Positions 45,395-55,222 of a DNA stretch of 64,000 nucleotides are shown in pieces. This stretch comes from Vigna angularis (taxonomy: Eukaryota > Streptophyta > Magnoliopsida > Fabales > Fabaceae). The notes beneath the pieces were generated by a model that saw only the letters and a program-made list of their open reading frames with translations, ran no database searches and was not told the DNA's origin. A program made the position numbers and the translations under genes. The first letter of the stretch is position 1. Every line of letters starts with the position of its first letter. The stretch covers positions 2,788,479 to 2,852,478 of the forward strand of contig NC_068977.1 in NCBI RefSeq assembly GCF_016808095.1, written 5' to 3'.

Positions 45395-47833
45395 TGTAAC
45401 ATCCCAAAAATACAATATTAACTATATCATAGAATAATTACATTTAATAATAATTCAGATCAGTCTTAAATTTGAAGAGCGTACAGTTACGGCCGAACGA
45501 CCTTACAGACAGATTTACACATTTAAAATGTACAGCGGTACGAAACTAATCCGAACGGTTGACAAAAGAAGCTACCGAACGGTCAAATAAAATCAAAAGA
45601 GGAGGTGGTCGAACGACCACCTTGCTACGCTACACTACTGACCGAACGTTCTACTTTTCGGTCTTTACTTCTACTTCTACCAAATTTTCTTCTTCCAGCG
45701 CTTCCTCCAACAGCTCGCCCCCTTCTGCTCACATCCACATGGATGATCATTGCAATGACAAGACGAACGTACAAAACGAGACACGACAAGAAAACACAGG
45801 GTAAGCTTATGTAATTTAATTCGTGCAAAAACATACATTTCAAATAATCCAACACACAAGATACATTTCAATCATGCATATCGTACAAAGCCTATTAGTA
45901 GATTGACTATCCGGACTGTATGAAATCTGTCTAGCTACAGGCGTTCGTGCACCCGGGTGATGTAGGAACTGGGATGCACTCAACAGCTGCCACCCGAGGT
46001 TAGCCTTATCTGTCCAAAGTACCCCTAAGGACTAGGACCTCCTGCCGTTCCCACACATGACCTGCCCTCCTCTACGTGAAGACGAGTACTCACGAAACAT
46101 CAAGATGAACAGCCAGCTTAGCATACCCATAGTCATACTTTACAATTTCCAACATTCATACATGAGTCGTTCCTCCCTGGAACGCTCGTCCATAATCCAC
46201 AACATTTCCAAATCACATTTTCTTCATATTTCGTTAATAAATATTTCATTTAATCACCTCGTACAATGATTCATGAGGATTACAAATAACGAACGTTCAA
46301 CCCGAACTTGAAACCGGGTCGAACACATAGGGCTAGAGCGAACACTTGAAGTGAGACTCAGGAGTCTTCGGTTCCAGAAGGGATTTAGACTAAAGGGTAT
46401 TATCGGGTTGAGAAAGAAACCGAGTAAAATAAATTATCACTATAAACGAATGGAACGAGCGTTATTTAAAAGTGAGTCAATTAGATGAACTGACTTTTAA
46501 GGACTTCAATCGAACATCGAAATGACCCTGCCCAGTACTATGGCTCTATGCGATAACCAATGAATACAGATACTTCGAGACTTTCCAAGAAGAAGACTTA
46601 GGATAATTCCCATGAAGAAACCGAACGATTATGGAAACTTAGTTTAACTGAGTTTAGTATCGAGGAATCCAAAATGCCAGTCAAAGACTAAACACTACAT
46701 TGAGCTAACCCTAGAGAGCTTAAACGAATGCTCTTATTATGAAGTTTAATTTAAGGAGATAGAACGAGGGTCTGGTGTAAGACCAAACACTTGCTTAGGA
46801 CGAACACTTGGTATAAGACTAGGTGCTACTAAACTTAAAATGACTAAATATACGAATACATATATTTACCAAATTTTAAGTTTATCACAGACTACTCAGA
46901 TACAACTACGCTTGGCCGAACGCTCAAGCATAGTATTATCGCACGAATACGCTCGTCCTCAACTAGGATTCTTTCCAAATGAAAGAATCCAATTTCAACC
47001 GAGCTTACTAGAAATACCGAACGGTCGAGGACTGTTCAGTACCGAACGTACAATTTCATAGTGGAAATTTCATACCAAAATTATTTATATTCTAACTCAT
47101 TTCTTAACATATAACTTCATAATCTTTAACATTCATATCATAATCATTTTCAGATTTCATAACATCCAAACATGGAGATTTCATACATTTCATACATCAT
47201 AACATAACTCAATAATTTTTCATATCCAATCAAGTCAACGAACGTTCATGCAACACATAATCATATAAATTAAATTAATAAGCTTCCCTTACCTCTAGCG
47301 TGAACGATTGTTCAAGATATAGAATTGCGGTTTGTCTGACTAAGATTCTCCTACCCTCAACGTTCAATCAACTCTTCAAAGCAAAACAAACAACAGACAA
47401 ACTGTTTCAGAAGAATACTACTAACTCATGCAACCAGGAGTTGGTTTGCATGTGCCAGGAAACGAACGACTAAAGGAGAAAAACTTACCAGATCAGAAAC
47501 CGAAACTGTTCGGTTCAGAATGAAGCTTAGGACGTCGGGAACGTTTCTACGGTGCCTGAACGTAGATCGGACTAGAGAAAGGGTGAGATTTCTTAAAGAG
47601 AAAGAGTTTCTAGTGAGAAGGAGGAGAAATGAGAAGTTCAGAGTTTTGGGAAGAAGGTTGCATGCAGAAGAGAGTGGGAAGGAAGTTTCAGAAAAATCAT
47701 TTTTCTTCCCACGTCAAACGAGCGTCCGCTCTTCTATTGACACCTGCATCCCACTATTTGATTTTTAATCCTCTTGCTTGACACCTGGCGTCCGTTCAGA
47801 GGGGTTTTTGAGTGCGTTTTAATGGTTCTGACA
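45395..47833 (-). mobile_element. ORF-less TG...CA element 3 (probable solo LTR, 2439 bp)
   Basis: Starts TGTAACATCCC and ends GGTTCTGACA; perfect duplication ttata (45390-45394, 47834-47838). It has all family blocks: CTGCTCACATCCACATGGATGATCAT (about 45726), GTTCGTGCACCCG (about 45942), CCTGCCGTTCCCACACATGACC (about 46040), GAACG-rich words and AAGCTTCCCTTACCTCTAG (about 47281). It is inserted inside the gypsy gag gene on the minus strand, between the codons of a SWYNTLPPG motif. Confidence 0.9.
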
Positions 47834-47846
47834 TTATACCACGACA

Positions 47847-48266
47847 GTAAGTTTATATTTTATTCTGTTTATATTTTTATTTCTGTTTATATTTTTATTC
47901 TGTTTATATTTTATTTTGCTTATGTCAACTTAATGTCCATAAAACAACTTATAAATACAAAGCCAGGAAGGCAAGCCAGGAGTCCTATTCACACTCGCAT
48001 TTACATCAATAGATTGTTTACATCCAAAAAGTATCCTAATAATTTTGATCGTTCGGCGGACCTTGATCTGAACGCTCGATCCTTTCGCAACTCGATCGTT
48101 CAGATGTAAACAATCTATGATGTAAATGTGAGCGTGAATGGAACTTACCTGGCTTATGGCCCTGGCTATGTATTTATAAATTGTTTTATGGACTTTAAGT
48201 TGATATAAGCCCAATAAAATATAAACATAATAGAAACATAAACATAATAAAATATAAACTTACCTT
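47847..48266. repeat. 420-bp fold-back repeat
   Basis: Arms of about 170 bases are inverted copies: GTAAGTTTATATTTTATT... at the left edge and ...AATAAAATATAAACTTAC at the right edge. Inside these both carry CAACTTAATGTCCATAAAAC, AAAGCCAGG and TACATCAATAGATTGTTTAC (with small differences). The loop of about 85 bases contains GATCGTTCGG and GAACGCTCGAT words. Eight bases separate it from the target duplication of element 3. No duplication of its own was recognised. Confidence 0.8.
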
Positions 48267-48758
48267 AACCGCTTAGATCATATTTGCGTTTTATGCGAAC
48301 GTTTTATGCGAACGTTTTATGCGAACGTTTTATTCCTTGCTAGATTCATTAGCTCTAGCCTAATAGTGGCCCGAGTGGTATTGACCGATAATATCATACC
48401 GTACATAGTTAACCGTTCGACTTATGTATTAGTAGGGTTAACTGTAGGACTGTAAGGTGGTTGTTATTAGGAGGGTTCCGTGTTACGCACCGTTTTTAGC
48501 TCCGTGCTGCGCACCGTTTTTGGGTTTTGATTTTCCGGCCTCTGGGTATTGGTAGAGTCTGAAAAGTGGGATCGTTGGATTCTTTCTAATCCTACGGTGC
48601 GGAATGATCAGCGGTTACATCAGCTTCCCTCATCAATGTGAAAGGATTTTCTGAGGAACCCTGGTTAGCGCAACCGTCATTTCTACTTCATCGCCTCGAC
48701 TAACTTCTTCATTTCTCCTTCTCCAGACTTTCCTTTGACATTTACATACAGGTAACTC
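48267..48758 (+). promoter_or_regulatory. leader/upstream region of the gypsy-associated ORF
   Basis: GC-rich relative to its flanks, with a three-unit GCGAACGTTTTAT tandem (48294-48333) and GCACCGTTTTT duplicates (48487, 48519). The segment up to the ATG is C/T-rich (CTCGACTAACTTCTTC...CCAGACTTTCC), as in a 5' leader. A related leader without the ORF lies near 32070. No clear TATA box was placed. Confidence 0.4.
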
Positions 48759-50870
48759 ATGGACTCTTTTTCCTATTCAGAGAAAAGGCGGAGTGGCAAC
48801 CAGGCTGACGCACCAGAGCGTTCTCGGAATAGGGCTCAGTGTGAGGTTGTCTCCATACTTTATGGTGAAAACGCCTTTGTCTATGATGGTGTTGCGGTGG
48901 AGGAGCCCGAAAATCTTCCTTCCTCTATCGGGAGTAACTATGAATGGGCCTCTCGAGATGTAAGTAGATTCCCTAGTATTTTCGATAGTAGGGCTGTGTT
49001 ATTGAATTGGGCAAACGATAATTGTATTCTTAGAAATCTCAGCTATGGCTCCTGTGTTAAATTAGTTGCCTGTGGGGAAAACGAGAGAGTCTTCTATGGT
49101 AAAGAGAATTCTAAAGACGATTTCTTCTATGTTTACTCTTATCTGTTCTACGATATGTACCTTAGGTTTCCTCTAAATGTTTTTCAAATGGATGTCCTGA
49201 AGACTCTGAATGTCGCCCCCACACAGCTACATCCAAATAGCTGGGGGTATATACAGGCGTTCGCGGTTATGTGCCAAGCCTTGGCCCTTAATCCCACGGT
49301 TGCCCTGTTTCTTTATTTTTTTAGGACCCGGCCGATCGAAAAGAGGGGTTGGGTTTCTCTAATTACTGAGCCTGGGGACCCAATTTTGGATTTATACGCC
49401 CAATCCTTTAGAGGTTTCAAAACCCAGTTTTTTAGAGTGTCTATCACTGAATCAGGTCGCTCGTTCTTTTTTAACGAGGATAGTAGCTCCAAGTTTCCCT
49501 TGTACTGGACCCAGAACCCTAGGAAGCTTACCTCTTGGCCGAAAGAAGATATGACTGATATCGAGTTGGAGGCTCTGAGTGTTATAGCTGCGTTGCCTCG
49601 CCCCTTTTCCTCCAGAAAGATTATCAACTGCCTCGAGCATGACGATATGAACTCGAGGGTATTGGGTATGTTCTTTTACTGAGTGCTCTGAATTTTGTTT
49701 TTGCATCATTGACATGGTATTTGTTGTGTTCTGTTGCGTATAGCTGTTATGGGTAAAAAAGCTTCTCTTGACTGGTTTGCCGCTGCTCATGCCAAGAAGA
49801 ATAAAGGGGGATCCTCGATCCTGACGACTGTCAAGAATCCTATTCATGTTGATGACGAGCGGCCACCTCCCGAACGGCCGCTTTCAAGAAAACAAAAGAT
49901 TATCACCGGTGGAGATTCGAAAGCTTCCGATAAGAATAAAGGGGGAACCTCAGCCTTGAGGACTATCAAGAATCCTATCCATGACGATGATGAATCGCCA
50001 CCTTCTCCCGAACGGCCGCTTTCAAGGAAACGAAAGGCTGTCACCGGTGGAGATCCGAAAGCTTCCGATAAGGGGAAGAGTATTGGAGGGGTGGTCGACC
50101 CACATGCCGATCGCGACATTCCGAATGGCATGTGGGATGCGGCCTTTAACCTTGGCCATAAGATCGAGTTCAACTTTGATTTGGCTGAGCAGAAAGTCAT
50201 GGAAAAGACTTCTGAGCAAAACATGGCAGATTACTGCTTAGAATTCGCATGTCGTGCTGCGGCGGCTGCCTGGAACTTAGCGTATGCCTCCAACCGAGGT
50301 AACTTGGTCACCGAGCTTGAGCGTCTAAAAACCGAACACGCTAAGTGTGAGCAACAGCGGAAGGAATCCGAGAAGATGATAGTGAAGGGTCGGGAGATAA
50401 CGGAAAATCTGCAGAAGGCTAGCGTTGAAATGAAAAAGGTCAACGAACGGCTTGTAGCTGATCTGGAATTTTCAAGGAAAGAGAATGAGCAGTTGAAGAA
50501 AAGCTTGACAATTTTGACTGCCGAGAGGGAGGCCTTGCGCCAGACCATTACTGAAAACCAAGAGTTGCAGGATGAGATGACTGATGCTATCATCCTGGAA
50601 CATACCAGGGGCTTTAAGAAGGCGCTAAGGCAAGTGTCCTTTATTTTGAATGTCTGTACTGAAGGAGTCAACTTCGACATTCGGAAGGACGTTTACCAAG
50701 GAGAGTGGGTTCCGATAGACGTCATTCCTGCCGGGTCATTTCCAGATGACGAGCCTGCAGGGACGCCCACCGAGGCAATGGCAACAGAGGAAGCTACTCG
50801 AATCGAGACACCCGAGGGGAATTCAGGGGTTCCTGCTGTCGAGGATGCCCCCGTCTTAGACCTTGTATAG
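48759..50870 (+). CDS. gypsy-associated 'putative gypsy type transposon' protein, two exons, 677 aa
   Basis: Exon 1 is 48759-49665 and exon 2 is 49744-50870, joined across GTATGT...TATAG to give one open frame of 677 codons without damage. The N-terminal part (FPLNVFQMDVLKTLNVAPTQ, NSWGYIQAFAVMCQAL, LNPTVALFLYFF, WTQNPRKLTSW) fits the plant-specific family Pfam calls Transposase_28/'putative gypsy type transposon' (from memory). Exon 2 has two copies of a KNPIHDDDE...SPERPLSRKRK...GGDPKASDK unit (49780-50070) and then a long charged heptad region (about residues 475-590), probably coiled coil. It lies antisense to the gag and RT pieces around it, the arrangement of the extra antisense ORF of some Ty3/gypsy Tat elements. 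Biochemical function is unknown. A deleted copy is at 43366. Confidence 0.75.
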
Positions 50871-52185
50871 AATAGATTTAACTTTTAGACATTCTGTTAT
50901 TTTGTACCTACTGTTCTTAGGGTTGTTTGCTGCGTGTATGTCGTCATTTGGTACTTGTCTTGAAACTTTATGTTCTTATACTTGAATGTTTATAGGATCG
51001 CTGTACTTGAATGTTTATAGGATCGCTATACTTCATTGTTTATATGATGAGTGCCTTTGTTGACGTTTATATCGCCTCGTTACATGCGTGGCCCCTAGGG
51101 ATTTCATCCCTTAGTTGGATGCGTTCGGATGCTGCCTATCTGTCAACGTGATCGGGTTCTCGTGACCCTAGGAATTACATCCCTTAGTTGGAGCGTTCGG
51201 AAGCTGTCTTATCCGTCAACGCGATCGGGTTCTAGTGACCCTAGGGATTACATCCCTTAGTTGGACGCGTCCGGAAGTTGTCTTATCCGTCAACGCGATC
51301 AGGTTCTTGTGACCCTGGTGTGGAAACCTTTTCCATTGATTGGGTGCCTCAGCACGAATGGTTCTCTGTCGCCCGCTCTTGTAGTCTGTATGCAAGATGT
51401 GATTATCTGCACTGTAAGACAATATCAAAAGTCCAGACCGTTCGGTCAAGGTATAACTGCTTTAAAGTCCTGTGATCTGCTAGATATATAATATCAAAGA
51501 TATAATTGCGACCGATTGGTCGAGATGTAACTGCTTTAATGATCCGCAAGATGTATAATATCAAAGATATAATTGAGACCGATCGGTAGGATGAACTTGC
51601 CCATGCCTTAGTGCCTTGTGACCTGTTTGATAATATCCAAATATATGCTAGACCGTTCGATCTTTGATTGGACATTTGAAGTATTCATATGAGGATGTGT
51701 CATAGGTATAGATGCCCTATTGTCTTCAGACCTACAAAATAAAATGATTGTATTGTATGACATCACTCGGAAGATTTTAAAGAAAAGATAAGGTGCTCGG
51801 TTGAGAATCAGCTTGGCTCTTTAGCTCTTGGTTCGCAGAAAGTTATTTTGACATTAACTTGATTGGCTATGACGTCGGATGGCCAAGTAAGTAAAACCTG
51901 TTCGGTTTCAATTCTTTGATAGTTTGTGCTTATTTCAGCCTGTCAGAAGTATTAATTTGAATCCATCATGTAATACACTGGTGGACGTCTTTGAAGAGTT
52001 AAGTTCCTGCAACATCATAAAATAAAGTTCTACTGTCCTTTTTCTGGATCAATAACGAGTCATAATATAAAAAGTGGACTTGGGCACGATTTTGTAGATT
52101 CTCGTACGCCTTTTCTCTTAAGAAGCATATTGCAGAAGATATATTGACTTTGTGTCAAACAACCCTAAATATGAGCTTTAGCAGT
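50871..52185. repeat. gypsy-derived non-coding region with a 74-bp tandem
   Basis: ACTTGAATGTTTATAGGATCGCT is duplicated at about 50980-51030. Three 74-bp units (GGATTACATCCCTTAGTTGG...CAACGCGATCGGGTTCTAGTGACCC) lie at about 51095-51325. At 51410-51660 a looser repeat of ATATCAAAGATATAATTG with GACCGATCGGT words follows. No ORF is credible. Confidence 0.7.
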
Positions 52186-52189
52186 ACTT

Positions 52190-52400
52190 GATGGAAAACT
52201 TCCGCAAGATCTTTCACATGGTCCTCCACCGGCTTTGCACCACCATGTCGTCAACGTAGATCTCCATACATCTACCAATCTAGTGGCAAAAGACTTTGTC
52301 CATGAGTCGTTGGTAAGTAGCCCCTACATTCTTCAGTTCGAACGGCATAACCTCGTAACAATAGTTTGACCGTTCGGTTATGAAGGCTGTTTTATCACTC
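52190..52400 (-). pseudogene. Ty3/gypsy reverse transcriptase fragment
   Basis: The minus strand encodes KTAFITERSNYCYEVMPF, ELKNVGATYQRLMDKVFCH, a stop, then IGRCMEIYVDDMVVQSR. These are the RT palm motifs of Ty3/gypsy elements, with the YVDDM active site near 52245-52260. Sequence on both sides is unrelated to RT, and a stop separates the two halves. Orientation agrees with the gag piece at 44613-45394. Confidence 0.88.
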
Positions 52401-52523
52401 AGTATAAGATAGGTGGGACAGAAAATCAGGTACAGAGTGCTCCACTGAATTATTGTGCCCGACAATAAGGTTTTATGAACAATAAAGTAGTGGATGAAAT
52501 TTAAGATATGTTTCGGCCATATC

Positions 52524-53304
52524 TGGATGACCCTGCTAAAACACGTGAGTTTGCCGAAGACCGGGCGGACGTTGCTAAATCCCACGAGCCGAGGCAGACC
52601 GAGCGACTTCGTCGCTAGGGGGCATTTGAAGCTGGCGAAAACCGGACGGTTACCTCTTTTTGAGGTCTGGACGCGCTGGGAGGGGTCGGACGGGCTCTCT
52701 CGTCTTCAAGTCCTGGTTGTGGCGTTCGTTCCACCCGGTTCTCTAAGGCGGGCGGTCGATTACCTGTCAAAGGCGCTCCGACGCTTAAGTCAGTAACATG
52801 ACCGAGTTGTCTGTAATGCATGTATATATTGCATCGTAAACAATCTGTCCCGAAATCATACCTGAAACCTTTATTTATACTGATTGTAATGGGCTTTTAC
52901 CTTTCGTGGGCCTGATAACTGCCCAATCGTACCTTAATCTTCATTTAAGGGCTTTAATGAGTCATTAGCGTTTAACCGTGTGGTCGACCGAGTGAGGGTG
53001 GGTCGGGACGGCCAGTCAGAAGGGTGGTCGGCCAGGGATGTCAACCTGGGTGGGCGGCCACTCGGTTCTGCTGATCGGTCACACTGGACGCTCGGTCTTG
53101 ATGGCCGACCTGGGTGGACGTTCGGTTCATGAATGGTCGACCTTGGGGGATCGCTCGGTCTATGTGTGGTCGGACAGCGTTAGCTTGGACGCTCGGTCTT
53201 GGTGGTCCACCTGGGTGGATGTTCGGTTTATGAATGGGGAGGTGGGGAGGACCGAACGGTACAAGATACAATAATTAAACACGAACAAAAATAAAAGTGT
53301 TACA
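52524..53304. mobile_element. LTR-like gypsy block, second copy
   Basis: Homologous to 37218-38431: it starts near GACCCTGCTAAAACACG, shares GGCGCTCCGACGCTTAAGTCAGTAACATGACC and CTTTATTTATACTGATTGTAATGGG, and ends AAAAGTGTTACA. It lacks the 46-bp array, having only single GGGCGGACGTT words. GGTCGGACAGCG/GACGCTCGGTCTT repeats occupy 53040-53260. No flanking duplication was recognised. Confidence 0.6.
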
Positions 53305-53629
53305 GTAGAATTTGTGCAAGATTTTGGAGAGTATTTGTTCTTTTTTCAAATTTGGAACTTACCCAGTACTTTCTTTCGAGGCTTTAAGAAAAGTAAGGAG
53401 TCATAAAGCATTCTGGATTATATGAATATAAATTTCGAAGAGAAGAAAAAAACAGAAAATGAATGAGACAGAAATATTACTCATAACTAGTTCAGAACAT
53501 AATATTCATAACTTTGTTATAAATATATTTTTTACATCACATCAGCAAAGTGGAAAATTGCACATAATGAACTGAATGTCATAATTCTGAAACGGTAAGA
53601 ATAGTAAGATGACCATGCTCAAATTCAGA
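53305..53629. other. AT-rich spacer
   Basis: Purine- and AT-rich, nothing recognised; the last bases (agtat, 53630-53634) are the target duplication of element 4. Confidence 0.5.
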
Positions 53630-53634
53630 AGTAT

Positions 53635-55188
53635 TGTAACATCCCAAAAATACAGCAATAAACTACATATTAGAATAATCACAATAATAATCAAGAATCA
53701 GTCTTACACTAGAGTCGAGCGCACGCTATGGCCGAACGGCCTTACAGAAAGGGTTACAAATTTAGGCCGTACAACATAGGAAAACCTGACCGTACGGTTT
53801 TCAAAAGAAAATACCGAATGGTCATTCTTAACAAAAGGGAAGGTGATCGAACGACCACCTTAAAATAACTAGGCAATGAACCGAATGTTCCTACCGCTCG
53901 ATCCTTACTTCAACTTCTTCCAATATTTTCTTCTTCCAGCCGCTCATCTCCTTCTGCTCACATCCACACGGATGATCAATTCAATGACAAGGACGGACGT
54001 ACAAAACCAAACACGACAGGAAACGCAGGGTAAGCTTAAGTAATTTAATTCATGCATAAACATACATTTCAAATAATCCAACACCAAATAAATTTCAACG
54101 TACGTATCAACAAAGCCTATCACTAGACTGACTGTCCGGACTGTATGAAATCTGCGTAGCTACAGGCGTTCGTGCACCCGGGTGATGTAGTAACTGGAAT
54201 ACTCTCATCTGCTGCCACCCGAGGTTAGTCTTATTCATCCAAAGTACCCCTAAGGACGAGACCTCCTGCCGTTTCCACACATGACCTACCCTCCTCTACG
54301 TGAGGACGAGTACCCACGAAACATCAGGATGAACAGTCAGCATTAGCTTCCCACAATCATACTTTACAAATTCCAACATTTCATCCATGAGTCGTTCCTC
54401 CCTGGAACGCTCGTTCAACTTCACATCATTTCATTCATATCACATTCTCTTCTTATTTCATTCATAATCATTATCAATTCCATCTTTCATTACCAATCAC
54501 TTTAGTTTCATCTTTCATTATCCATTATTTCAATTTCCTCTTTGACCAAAAGTTTATAAAGGGCACTAAATACCGAACATTAATCCTCACTCAGAACAAG
54601 GACGAACACTGGAGACGAAATAGATAGGTCTCCAGTTCCAGAACAGAATAAGACCGAGAGGTTTACTGTCGGTTTGAGAGAGAAACCGAATGTAATAGAT
54701 ATAGCAAGGAACGAATGAACCGGACGTTCATTACAAAGTAAATCAATTATATGAACTAACTCTTGATAACTTTGACCGAACGTTGAAAAGACTTCGCCAA
54801 AGGCTACAACTCTATGCTGAAACCAATCGATACAGATACTTCAAGATATTCCAATAAAAACCGAATGCTTATGAATATTTAACTTATTTGATTTTACATC
54901 AAGAAATCCGAATGCCAGTAAATGACCGAGCACGGTAGAGAATAAAATTCTATTGAAGTTAAACGAACGTTATTTTTTCATCAAGATAGATTATATAAGG
55001 AAACGAGCACGAGCGCTTGGTGTAAGACCGAACACTACTCAGTACGAGCGCTAGGTGTAAGACCGAGCACTACTCAGTACGAGCGCTTGGTGTAAGACCG
55101 AGCACTAATAACTTCTAACAAAAGGCTTGATAGTTATAGTAAGATGTTATTGAAGTGGTGTTTACGAAAAACAGTAATATACAATTAC

Positions 55189-55222
<34 letters not shown>

